Below, piece after piece: positions 1 to 6,644 of a stretch of DNA of 9,965 nt. A model generated the notes under the pieces. That model saw nothing but the letters and a program-made list of their open reading frames with translations. It made no database searches and was not told the origin of the DNA. The stretch spans positions 1-9,965 of the forward strand of contig NZ_LSIJ01000059.1 of the NCBI RefSeq assembly GCF_001556185.1. The letters are read 5' to 3'. Every line of letters begins with the position of its first letter. Position 1 is the stretch's first letter. The position numbers and the translations under genes were made by a program. Source of the DNA: Sphingomonas sp. CCH10-B3 (lineage in GTDB: Bacteria > Pseudomonadota > Alphaproteobacteria > Sphingomonadales > Sphingomonadaceae).

Positions 1-1
1 G

Positions 2-856
2 CCCACGCCCACCCCGACGCCAACTCCCTCGGCAAGCTACATGCGCTTTACCGAGATTTACTCGACCCGTCTGGGTGCCGGCATCACCTTGCCCAGCGCG
101 TGCGCCAGCGTTGCCGTCACCAGCCAGCCGCCGGTGCTGCGCGCGGTGACCAACTATGGCCAGGGCCTCGCCTTTCGCTACGTGCTGACGCCGCAGGTCT
201 GGGGCGTCACCGGTGACGGCTTGTCGCTCAGTTTTGACGGGCGCACGGTTGATTTCAGCAATGTCACCGCCGAAGTCGCCCATGCGACGGTGATCGGCAG
301 CGATCCGGTGCGCTTCACCATCGTCCAGCCCGTGGCGGGCGGTATCGGGCTGGACTATGCCCGGTTCGCGACACTGTCGGTGCCCGCTGGCGCCACGCGC
401 GACTATCAATGTGCGCTGGGCATGACGACGCTCGCGTCCGATCTGGCAACGTCACCCTCGGGTAGCTACGCACGCACCACCTTGTCAGGGACGGCCTATG
501 TCCGCGATGGGACAGGTTCGCGCGCCTATGCCATCCGCGCGGGCAGCCTGACCGCCGCGATCGACACAGCAGCGCGGCGCGTGACGATTTCGTTCCAGCT
601 GCTCGGCACGCCCGCATCCGGCGGCGGCGCGACGATCGATCTCGGCAGTTTCAGCGCCATCGCATCGATCGACTCGACGACCGACAATTTCGTGGCACCG
701 CTCAGCAGCAGCACCCGGACAGTGACGGGGACGATCAGCGGCCGCCTGTTCGGCCCGCGCGCCATCGAGCTCGGCGCGAGCTTTGGTGGTACGGTCACCG
801 ATGCCGGCGCGGCGCCGGGCTACACTGTGATCGGCACGCTGCACGGCGCCCGCTGA
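2..856 (+). CDS. Partial secreted beta-rich protein, resembling a TbpB-like surface lipoprotein (C-terminal part)
   Basis: The reading frame is open to the left edge, so the 5' end is missing and 284 residues are visible. The first codons encode a Pro-Thr repeat (PTPTPTPTPS) directly before SYMRFTEIY; such linkers usually follow a lipoprotein signal peptide and tether an extracytoplasmic domain. The ATG at 41 is therefore probably an internal Met, not the start. The rest is rich in Gly, Ser, Thr and alternating hydrophobic residues, as in beta-barrel or beta-sandwich proteins, with one Cys near position 410. The C-terminal stretch GTISGRLFGPRAIELGASFG (about 728-787) resembles the G-x-F-y-G-P-x-A-x-E-x-G-G-x-F signature near the end of transferrin-binding-protein B-like domains, which many alphaproteobacteria carry as surface lipoproteins. 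The coding frame is well supported. The family is inferred from this motif and the linker, and the ligand is unknown. It converges on the next gene across 12 bp. Confidence 0.72.
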   Translation, partial: PTPTPTPTPSASYMRFTEIYSTRLGAGITLPSACASVAVTSQPPVLRAVTNYGQGLAFRYVLTPQVWGVTGDGLSLSFDGRTVDFSNVTAEVAHATVIGSDPVRFTIVQPVAGGIGLDYARFATLSVPAGATRDYQCALGMTTLASDLATSPSGSYARTTLSGTAYVRDGTGSRAYAIRAGSLTAAIDTAARRVTISFQLLGTPASGGGATIDLGSFSAIASIDSTTDNFVAPLSSSTRTVTGTISGRLFGPRAIELGASFGGTVTDAGAAPGYTVIGTLHGAR

Positions 857-868
857 GCGGCGCCACGG

Positions 869-1426
869 TCAGAACGCGACCTGCCCCCATACATTGCCGG
901 CGGGGCTGTAGCGGCACACTAGATAATCGTCGCGGTCGTTGCTCGCGAGCGCGCAGCCGACCGCCTTGGTGCGGCGCCACACGATCTGGGTGTAATGGCC
1001 GACATCGGCGAACCGCCCGGTGCGGCTGAAATTCGGCGTTGGCCGGTTGATGAAGTCCTTCTTCTCCGCAACCCACAGATCGACCATCTCGCGATAGCTG
1101 TAGGCGCCGCGCGTGCCGGTGAAGAGATTTTCGCCCTGCGCCGCCGCCCCGCGCGGCTGCTCGGCGTGCCGGAACTGGCGCGTGCGCGCGAGCGTCTGTG
1201 CATAGGAAAGCGCCGCCTTTGCCAGCGCATCGTCCCACACGAGAGGCGGCAGCCCGACTTCAGCGCGCGCGGCGCTGTGCCCCGCCAGCATCGCGGATCG
1301 CAGCAGCGCCGCGCCGCGTGGCTGGACCACCGGCTTGGCCACGGCCTCGGTGACGCGCGCCGGGCCGGACTGCGCGCAGCCGACCAGCGCGAGCATCACC
1401 GCAGACGCCATCCTTTTCACTGCCAC
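869..1426 (-). CDS. CAP/SCP-domain (PR-1-like) lipoprotein
   Basis: This 185-residue envelope protein consists of a lipoprotein signal plus one CAP domain. With a GTG start at 1426 the N-terminus is MAVKRMASAVMLALVGC: basic residues, a hydrophobic stretch and a lipobox (LVGC) with Cys17 as the likely lipidation site. The start is chosen because GGAG lies 7 nt upstream (1434-1437); GTG at 1420 and ATG at 1411 are alternatives. CAP hallmarks follow in order: a first helix with GHSAAR and LPPLVWDDALAKAA, then His87, the GENLF motif (about 98-102) and GHYTQIVWRRTKAVGCA (about 143-159), the classic CAP signature. His87, Glu99 and His144 fit the conserved His/Glu cavity. The bacterial family's biochemical role is poorly known; periplasmic or surface-exposed roles are typical. 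A Cys in the signature and one in LVCRYSP could form a disulfide. It is divergent from hemW across 24 bp. Confidence 0.92.
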   Translation of the reverse strand: MAVKRMASAVMLALVGCAQSGPARVTEAVAKPVVQPRGAALLRSAMLAGHSAARAEVGLPPLVWDDALAKAALSYAQTLARTRQFRHAEQPRGAAAQGENLFTGTRGAYSYREMVDLWVAEKKDFINRPTPNFSRTGRFADVGHYTQIVWRRTKAVGCALASNDRDDYLVCRYSPAGNVWGQVAF

Positions 1427-1450
1427 CGTCTTTCTCCATAGCCCTGCGCG

Positions 1451-2602
1451 ATGGACAGCACCGCGCCGCTCGCACTCTATATCCACTGGCCCTTCTGTGT
1501 CTCGAAATGTCCCTATTGCGATTTCAACAGCCATGTTCGCGAGACCGTCGATCAAGCGGCTTGGGCGGCAGCACTGCTCGCCGATCTTGCGCATGAAGCG
1601 GCACTGCTGCCGGAACGGCGGCTCGGGTCGATCTTTTTTGGCGGCGGCACCCCCAGCCTGATGCCGCCTGCGACCGTCGCCGCGCTGATCGACGCGGCCG
1701 GGCGCGCATGGAGCTTTGACGGCGACATCGAGATCACGCTCGAGGCCAATCCGTCGTCGGTCGAGGCCGCGCGCTTCGCCGATCTCGCGGCGGCGGGTGT
1801 CAATCGCGTGTCGCTGGGGCTGCAGGCGCTTGATGACGCGGCGCTTCGCTTCCTCGGCCGCGCGCATGACGCGGCCGAGGGGTTGGCAGCGCTCGACACC
1901 GCGCAAGTGCATTTCGGGCGCGTCAGCTTCGACTTGATCTACGCGCGGCCTGGCCAGTCGCAGGCCGCGTGGGAGGCCGAACTCGCCCGCGCGATCGGCT
2001 TCGGCACCGAACATCTCTCGCTCTATCAGCTGACGATCGAGCCCGGCACGCGCTTTGCGACCGAAGCGGCGGCGGGCCGGTTGGCGACCCCCGGTGATGA
2101 GGAGGCGGCAACACTGTTCGAGACGACGCGCGCAATTGCGGCGGCGGCAGGCCTGCCGGCCTATGAAGTATCCAACCACGCGCGACCGGGCGCCGAGAGC
2201 CGCCACAACCTCACCTATTGGCGCTACCGTGACTATGCCGGGATCGGCCCCGGCGCGCATGGCCGGCGCGGTGGCCGCGCGACGATGCGCCACAAGAAGC
2301 CCGAGAACTGGCTGCGCGCGATCGACCGCAACCGCCACGGCATCGAAGTCGAGGAGACGCTGTCGGCCGACGCGCGGCGGATGGAAGCGCTGCTGATGGG
2401 GTTGCGGCTCGACGAAGGCGTCGATCTTGCGCGGATCGCGGCGCTTTCGGGGCAGCGCGTGGAAGATGTTATCGACGCCCGCGCGGCGGCGACGCTGACT
2501 GCCGAGGGGCTGATTATCCACGACGGATCACGGTTGCGCGCGACTGAAACGGGGATGCTGGTGCTCAACGCGATAATAGCGGCGCTGGTGCCGGACCAGT
2601 AA
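1451..2602 (+). CDS. hemW: Radical SAM heme chaperone HemW (HemN-like)
   Basis: This 383-residue protein has the usual HemW length. HemW binds heme and a 4Fe-4S cluster and is thought to deliver heme to respiratory enzymes; it is often mis-annotated as oxygen-independent coproporphyrinogen III oxidase. The radical-SAM cluster motif is Cys16-x3-Cys20-x2-Cys23, followed by Asp-Phe. HemN proper has a fourth Cys two residues after the third, whereas HemW has Phe, as here. Further landmarks are FFGGGTPSL (61-69, SAM binding), EITLEANPSSV (94-104), the segment from VNRVSLGLQ onward, and HNLTYWRYRDYAGIGPGAHG (252-271), typical of the HemW branch. The C-terminal third, with ALLMGLRLDEGVDL, is the small helical HemW C-terminal domain. 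The start is firm: an in-frame TAG at 1439-1441 leaves ATG 1451 as the first possible start. No clear ribosome binding site precedes it. It converges on the downstream minus-strand gene with one base between the stops. Confidence 0.97.
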   Translation: MDSTAPLALYIHWPFCVSKCPYCDFNSHVRETVDQAAWAAALLADLAHEAALLPERRLGSIFFGGGTPSLMPPATVAALIDAAGRAWSFDGDIEITLEANPSSVEAARFADLAAAGVNRVSLGLQALDDAALRFLGRAHDAAEGLAALDTAQVHFGRVSFDLIYARPGQSQAAWEAELARAIGFGTEHLSLYQLTIEPGTRFATEAAAGRLATPGDEEAATLFETTRAIAAAAGLPAYEVSNHARPGAESRHNLTYWRYRDYAGIGPGAHGRRGGRATMRHKKPENWLRAIDRNRHGIEVEETLSADARRMEALLMGLRLDEGVDLARIAALSGQRVEDVIDARAAATLTAEGLIIHDGSRLRATETGMLVLNAIIAALVPDQ

Positions 2603-2603
2603 G

Positions 2604-3050
2604 TCAGGGGGCCTTGGCCGGTGCGACCGGGTCGTCGAGCGGGATCGCGACGCGTTTCGATTTGTCGACCTTGGCCTTGGTGCCGCTGCTGACGGCATCG
2701 ACAAGCTGCTTGCCCGCCCACAGCGCCATGCCGAGAATCGGGATGCCCGCCCCGCCGCAGCCGCCCGACCGGGCTGCGCACGGCGTCGATTGAAGCTCCA
2801 GTGCCCGCGCCCCGGTCAGGTCGGGATTGGACGGGCGCCCCCGGCTCGGATCAGGGTCGTTGGGAAAGGGCAGGCGCTGGCTTTTCAGCGGATTGCCGCA
2901 GACGACGACATCGGCGTCCTTGGGTTCGCGCGGGCGGCACGGCTCGTCGGCGACCGGCACCAGAATCGAAAAGCGCGTCGGCGTGTCGGCCTCGGGCGCG
3001 GCCGGAGCGGGGGTGGCCGCCTGGAGCAGCGCGATCAGCAGCATCGACAT
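2604..3050 (-). CDS. Small secreted Cys-containing protein of unknown function
   Basis: I do not recognise a characterised family. The 148-residue protein begins MSMLLIALLQAATPAPAAPE, a short hydrophobic N-terminus ending in an Ala/Pro-rich stretch that looks like a signal peptide cleaved near residues 18-22. The start is the ATG at 3050, with a purine-rich GGAAGG about 6 nt upstream; the Met two codons later is an alternative. The mature part has four Cys (38, 51, 91, 98), an even number that would suit two periplasmic disulfides. The segment from Cys38 to RLP (about 38-61), with DADVVVCG in the middle, resembles a Cys-x(n)-I/V-V-V-C-(x)n-R-L-P pattern that I recall in many small secreted proteins of sphingomonads. 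A Gly-rich stretch (97-101) precedes a hydrophobic segment, IPILGMALWAGKQL (103-116), too short and polar-flanked to call a membrane helix with confidence. The tail is Lys/Pro-rich. It follows the CoA-binding gene by 41 bp and may be the last gene of that operon. Confidence 0.75.
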   Translation of the reverse strand: MSMLLIALLQAATPAPAAPEADTPTRFSILVPVADEPCRPREPKDADVVVCGNPLKSQRLPFPNDPDPSRGRPSNPDLTGARALELQSTPCAARSGGCGGAGIPILGMALWAGKQLVDAVSSGTKAKVDKSKRVAIPLDDPVAPAKAP

Positions 3051-3091
3051 CGGCCCTTCCTTCCGCCGCAATCGCGGCAATTGCGTGGCGT

Positions 3092-3520
3092 TCAGCCGAC
3101 CCGCCCGATACCCAGCCGCCGCAGCTCGATAGCCGGGCAGCGATCCATCGCGACCTTCAGCCCGGCGGCTTCGGCGCGCGCGGCGGCCTCCTCGTTGACC
3201 ACGCCCAATTGCATCCACACCGCCTTCGCGCCGGTCGCAATCGCGGCATCAACGGCTTCGCCTGCGGCAGCGGCGTTGCGGAAGATGTCGACGATGTCGA
3301 TCGGCACACCGATCTCGCCCAGATCGTGGAAAACATATTCGCCATGGATATGCTCGCCCGCGATTTGCGGGTTGACCGGAATGACGCGGTAGCCATGGCG
3401 CTGGAGCTTTTCCATCACTTCATACGACGGTCGATCGGGTCGATCGGACGCACCGACCATCGCCATCGTGCGAGCGCCTTCGAGCAGCGCGCGGATATCA
3501 TCGTCAGTGGTCAGCGGCAT
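3092..3520 (-). CDS. CoA-binding domain protein (YccU-like)
   Basis: This 142-residue protein is a stand-alone CoA-binding Rossmann domain of the YccU type, related to the nucleotide-binding part of succinyl-CoA synthetase alpha. The order of motifs is a helix with DDDIRALLEGA, the first strand and glycine turn MAMVGASDRPDRPSY (about 19-33), the second strand HGYRVIPVNP (about 42-51), then IDIVDIFRN (about 75-83), and the strand AKAVWMQLGVVNEEAA. It ends with AMDRCPAIE, typical of the family; the Cys-Pro there is usually conserved. There is no partner ligase domain, so enzyme activity is not expected; stand-alone members have no settled role, although some are proposed to be CoA-responsive regulators. 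ATG 3520 has GGAG 6 nt upstream. It starts 12 bp after the mrp stop, so its ribosome binding site abuts the mrp end and the two are almost certainly cotranscribed. Confidence 0.93.
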   Translation of the reverse strand: MPLTTDDDIRALLEGARTMAMVGASDRPDRPSYEVMEKLQRHGYRVIPVNPQIAGEHIHGEYVFHDLGEIGVPIDIVDIFRNAAAAGEAVDAAIATGAKAVWMQLGVVNEEAAARAEAAGLKVAMDRCPAIELRRLGIGRVG

Positions 3521-3532
3521 GGCGATCTCCTG

Positions 3533-4504
3533 TCAGCGGGCGTCGATCCAGTCGGCGACTCGGTCAGCAATCTGATGGAACGCGAGCGCTTCGGGCCCGT
3601 TCCCGGCGGCGGGCGGCTGGCCGTCGTCGGAGGCGGTGCGGATCGCGATGTCGAGCGGAATGCGCCCGAGAAATGCAATGCCGAGCCGGGCTGCTGCCGC
3701 TTCGGCGCCGCCGCGCCCGAACGGGTCGGAGACCGCACCGCAGGCGGGGCAGGCATAGCCCGCCATATTCTCGACGAGGCCGATCACCGGCACGCCTGCC
3801 TGTGCGAACAGGTCGATCGCGCGAGTCGCATCGATCAGCGCAAGGTCCTGCGGCGTCGACACGATCACTGCGCCCGCGGGGCGGTGACTGCGGATCATCG
3901 TCAGCTGAATGTCACCCGTCCCCGGCGGCAGATCGAGCAGCAGCGTATCCGCATCGCCCCAGTTGGCATCGACCAACTGACCGAGCGCACCCGCCGCCTT
4001 CAGCCCGCGCCACGCGATTGCCTGATCGGGCGCGACAAACTGCCCCATCGACAAAAGCGATACGCCGTAGGACGTCGGCACCGGCTGCAGCACCTTGTCG
4101 CGCGCGACCGGCTTGATCCCCTCAACGCCGAGCAGTTTGGGCTGCGACGGCCCGTGGATATCGGCATCGACCAGCCCGACCCGCCGCCCGCGCCGTTGCA
4201 ACGCAATCGCGAGATTTGCGGCAACGGTCGACTTGCCGACCCCCCCCTTGCCGCTGGCGACTGCGACCAGCGCGCGCGCGGGGCGGCTGGCAGTCAGTGC
4301 GACCTGGACGGTCTCAACCCCTTCCACCGCAAGCGCGGCGGCGCGGACGCGCGCTTCGATCGGCGCGTGTTCTTCGGCCGCCAAACCGGTGACATCGATG
4401 ATGATCCGCGCGGCGCCTCCTTCGACCCGCACGGTCGCGCGACCGGCCGCCACGGCGGCCACGGCGGCATCAACGGCAGCGTTCGGAGGAGCGGCGGCGG
4501 TCAT
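3533..4504 (-). CDS. mrp: Mrp/NBP35 (ApbC) family Fe-S cluster carrier ATPase
   Basis: This 323-residue P-loop ATPase carries and transfers iron-sulfur clusters in the cytoplasm. The MinD-like fold is shown by the deviant Walker A GKGGVGKST (85-93), DADIHGPSQP (113-122), the SMGQF segment (152-156), the Walker B-like DLPPGTGD (191-198), and STPQDLALIDATRAI (216-230). Cys252-Pro-Ala-Cys255 is the C-x-x-C that bridges a 4Fe-4S cluster between subunits. The first 70 residues correspond to the small MIP18/DUF59 domain but lack its usual opening DPE-containing motif, so that domain is shortened. I place the start at ATG 4504; in-frame GTGs at 4519 and 4534 could extend it by 5 or 10 residues, but none has a clear ribosome binding site. 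It heads the minus-strand operon with the CoA-binding gene and is divergent from hflK. Confidence 0.95.
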   Translation of the reverse strand: MTAAAPPNAAVDAAVAAVAAGRATVRVEGGAARIIIDVTGLAAEEHAPIEARVRAAALAVEGVETVQVALTASRPARALVAVASGKGGVGKSTVAANLAIALQRRGRRVGLVDADIHGPSQPKLLGVEGIKPVARDKVLQPVPTSYGVSLLSMGQFVAPDQAIAWRGLKAAGALGQLVDANWGDADTLLLDLPPGTGDIQLTMIRSHRPAGAVIVSTPQDLALIDATRAIDLFAQAGVPVIGLVENMAGYACPACGAVSDPFGRGGAEAAAARLGIAFLGRIPLDIAIRTASDDGQPPAAGNGPEALAFHQIADRVADWIDAR

Positions 4505-4512
4505 TTGCGCGA

Positions 4513-4532
4513 CTGATACGCATCCCTGATAC
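4513..4532. repeat. Short direct repeat CTGATAC x2 in the mrp-hflK divergent region
   Basis: CTGATAC occurs at 4513-4519 and again at 4526-4532, a 13-bp period, just upstream of the mrp ATG on the minus strand. Two 7-bp half-sites about 1.2 helical turns apart could be an operator or part of a promoter. Two copies of a 7-mer in a 100-bp region could also be chance, so this is descriptive only. If mrp starts at the upstream GTGs, the repeat would be coding. Confidence 0.3.
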
Positions 4533-4540
4533 ACTTGCCA

Positions 4541-4569
4541 CTGTTTTTCCGCCCGCGCTCACCTATAAA
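4541..4569 (+). promoter_or_regulatory. Possible sigma-70-type promoter for hflKC
   Basis: TATAAA at 4564-4569 stands out as AT-rich in a GC-rich setting and matches a -10 box in five of six positions. At a 17-bp spacing the -35 position would be CTGTTT (4541-4546), a weak match. A TTGCCA at 4535-4540 is a better -35 but is 23 bp away, too far. If this -10 is used, transcription would begin near 4576, leaving about 40 nt of leader before the ATG at 4618. Prediction by eye only. Confidence 0.35.
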
Positions 4570-4617
4570 GGGAGCATGACGATCCGTCCTGCCTGGTGGC
4601 CACATTTCCCGCTTCTG

Positions 4618-5685
4618 ATGAACGACAAGCCCAAAAGCCCGTGGGGCAGCGGCAATGATGACAATGGCCCGCGCAATCCGTGGGCCGCGCCACCCGGCGG
4701 CAGGCCGCGGGGGGCGAAGCCGACGGCGCTCGACGAATTCCTGCGGCGCGCGCGCGGTCCGGGCGGGCCGGGCGGTGGCGGCGGCGGCTTTCCGGGGTTG
4801 CCCAGCGGCGCGAGCGGTCGTTCGCTGTGGACGATCGGCGTCGGGCTGATCATCGTCCTGTGGCTGCTGCTGACCAGCTTCCACGTCATCGCGCCGCAGC
4901 AGCGCGGGGTGGTGACGTTCTTCGGCAGCTATTCGCGCACGCTCGAACCCGGCTTCAACATGACCTTCCCCGCGCCGATCGCGACCGTCACCAAGATCGA
5001 CGTTCAGGAAATCCGGACCGAAGACTTCCCCGAAGGCGGCAGTGCCCAGAATCTGATGCTGACCGGCGACCAGAACATCGTCGATCTGGCCTATGCCGTC
5101 CGCTGGGACATCGTCGATCCGCAGAATTATCTGTATCAGATCAAGGACGTGCGTGGCACGGTGCGCGCGACCGCCGAAAGCGCGATGCGATCGGTGATCG
5201 CCACCGTCAACATGAACCAGGCAATCACCGGCGGGCGCGTCGATATCGAACAGCGCGCGCAGGCATTGATGCAGCAGATCCTCGACGAATATCGCTCGGG
5301 CGTGCGCATCCAGTCGGTTGCGATCAACAAGGCCGATCCGCCCGCCAGCGTGATCGACGACTTCAAGCTCGTCAGCGCCGCCCAGCAAAAGGCGCAGTCG
5401 GACCAGAACGTCGCCCGCACCTATGAACAGCAAGTGATGGCCCGCGCGCAGGCCGAAGCGCAGCAGTTCGACCTCGCCTATGCCCAGTATAAGCTTGCGC
5501 CCGAAGTGACCCGGCGGCGCATGTATTATGAAACGATGGAAGCCGTGCTCGCCAGAAACAACAAGACGATCGTCGATAGCGGCGGGGTAGTCCCTTATCT
5601 GCCGCTGAAGGCGCCGCCGCCGCGCCTGACGGAGGCCGTACCCCAGACCAGCGCGACGCCCGCGCCGACGACGGGAGCGCAGTGA
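4618..5685 (+). CDS. hflK: HflK, FtsH-protease modulator subunit
   Basis: This 355-residue inner-membrane SPFH/prohibitin-family protein, with HflC, forms the large periplasmic assembly that encloses and modulates the FtsH protease. The N-terminal 68 residues are Gly/Pro-rich and polar (NPW, PPGG, GPGGPGGGGGGFPG), as expected for the cytoplasmic tail of HflK. One membrane helix follows (about 69-88, SLWTIGVGLIIVLWLLLTSF), and then the band-7 domain from VIAPQQRGVVTFFG, with LEPGFNMTFPAPI and the helical region containing ARAQAEAQQF. The C-terminus is Pro/Ala/Thr-rich. The start is uncertain: ATG 4618 gives the family-like MNDKPKSPWG opening but lacks a clear ribosome binding site, while ATG 4576 would add 14 atypical residues, has GGGAG only one base upstream, and coincides with the predicted transcription start. 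hflC begins at the stop codon. Confidence 0.95.
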   Translation: MNDKPKSPWGSGNDDNGPRNPWAAPPGGRPRGAKPTALDEFLRRARGPGGPGGGGGGFPGLPSGASGRSLWTIGVGLIIVLWLLLTSFHVIAPQQRGVVTFFGSYSRTLEPGFNMTFPAPIATVTKIDVQEIRTEDFPEGGSAQNLMLTGDQNIVDLAYAVRWDIVDPQNYLYQIKDVRGTVRATAESAMRSVIATVNMNQAITGGRVDIEQRAQALMQQILDEYRSGVRIQSVAINKADPPASVIDDFKLVSAAQQKAQSDQNVARTYEQQVMARAQAEAQQFDLAYAQYKLAPEVTRRRMYYETMEAVLARNNKTIVDSGGVVPYLPLKAPPPRLTEAVPQTSATPAPTTGAQ

Positions 5686-6560
5686 TGGCAAGTTTCTGGC
5701 GTAATCCGATCGGCGTCGGCATTGCCGCGCTGCTGGCGCTCATCCTGCTCGCATCGAGCGTGTTCATCGTGCCCGAAACCGAACAGGGCGTGATCCTGCG
5801 GTTCGAAAAGCCGGTCGGCACGATCAACCGGTGGAAGCCCAACCAGCCGTTCGGCCAGACCGATTCGGGTCTGGCGGTGAAGCTGCCGTTCTTCGACAAG
5901 ATCGTGTGGATCGACAAACGCGTGCTCGACGTCGATCTGAACAACCAGCAGGTGCTGTCGACCGACCAGCTTCGGCTCGAAGTCGATGCCTTTGCGCGCT
6001 TTCGCATCGTCGATCCGCTGAAGGCGGTGGTGTCGACCGGCAGCACGTCGTCCACCGAGGAACGCGTCGCCGATCAGCTGCGGCCGCTGCTCGGCACGGC
6101 GGTGCGCAACGAACTCGGCCGCCGCCAGTTCGCTGCGTTGCTCAGCCCCGAACGCGGGCAGGTGATGGACAATATCCAGGCCGGTTTGCAGCAGCTCGCC
6201 CGCCAATATGGCGCGCAAATCGTCGACGTCCGCATCCGCCACGCCGACCTGCCCGAAGGCAGCCCGCTCGACAGCGCGCTCAACCGCATGAAGACTGCGC
6301 GCCAGCAGGAAGCCGCGACGATCCGCGCGCAAGGCGAAAAGGCCGCGCAGATCATCCGCGCCACGGCGGACGCCAATGCGTCCAAAATCTATGCCGATGC
6401 GGGCAACAAGGATCCCGAATTCTACGATTTCTACCGCGCGATGCAGTCGTACAAATATACCTTCGCGCAGGAAGGGCCGAACCAGGGCGAAACGCAGATC
6501 ATCCTGTCGCCGAACGATGATTATCTGCGCCAGTTCACCGGGCGGGGGCGGCCACGCTGA
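5685..6560 (+). CDS. hflC: HflC, FtsH-protease modulator subunit
   Basis: This 291-residue partner of HflK has a near N-terminal membrane helix (about 9-28, IGVGIAALLALILLASSVFI) followed at once by the SPFH domain (IVPETEQGVILRFEKPVG). Later segments match HflC: VDLNNQQVLSTDQLRLEVDAF, a vRnelGrr-like segment (AVRNELGRRQF), IVDVRIRHADLPEGS, then the Ala/Arg/Glu-rich helix (MKTARQQEAATIRAQGEKAA) and DPEFYDFYRAMQSYKYTF near the end. The start is ATG 5685, whose A is the last base of the hflK TGA stop; GGGAG at 5673-5677 lies 7 nt upstream. A GTG directly before it (5682) is also possible. The one-base overlap implies translational coupling and fixed stoichiometry with HflK. Confidence 0.96.
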   Translation: MASFWRNPIGVGIAALLALILLASSVFIVPETEQGVILRFEKPVGTINRWKPNQPFGQTDSGLAVKLPFFDKIVWIDKRVLDVDLNNQQVLSTDQLRLEVDAFARFRIVDPLKAVVSTGSTSSTEERVADQLRPLLGTAVRNELGRRQFAALLSPERGQVMDNIQAGLQQLARQYGAQIVDVRIRHADLPEGSPLDSALNRMKTARQQEAATIRAQGEKAAQIIRATADANASKIYADAGNKDPEFYDFYRAMQSYKYTFAQEGPNQGETQIILSPNDDYLRQFTGRGRPR

Positions 6561-6644
6561 CAATCGTTTTGCATTCAATTACCGTTCAGGAAGCGCGGGC
6601 ATAAACCGCCCGTCACGCGATCGACCAGAGAGGAACAACATACC

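Noticed and set aside
1427..2521. A minus-strand open frame extending the CAP gene upstream through hemW to 550 residues
   Set aside because: It is antisense to hemW, whose radical-SAM motifs are unmistakable. The extra residues are Arg/Ala-rich with no domain, and the signal peptide and ribosome binding site place the CAP start near 1426. Long antisense frames are common at this GC content.
3067..3078. CCGCAATCGCGG near-palindrome between the CoA-binding gene and the small Cys protein gene
   Set aside because: It is a 4-bp stem with a 4-nt loop and no T-run; expected by chance in GC-rich DNA.
2801..4516. A 571-residue plus-strand open frame
   Set aside because: It is the antisense shadow of mrp, the CoA-binding gene and part of the small Cys protein. 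It is full of Arg/His/Pro with no recognisable domain.
6595..6609. Possible hairpin after hflC (GCGG ... CCGC)
   Set aside because: The stem is only 4 bp and there is no T-run, so it is not a credible terminator.
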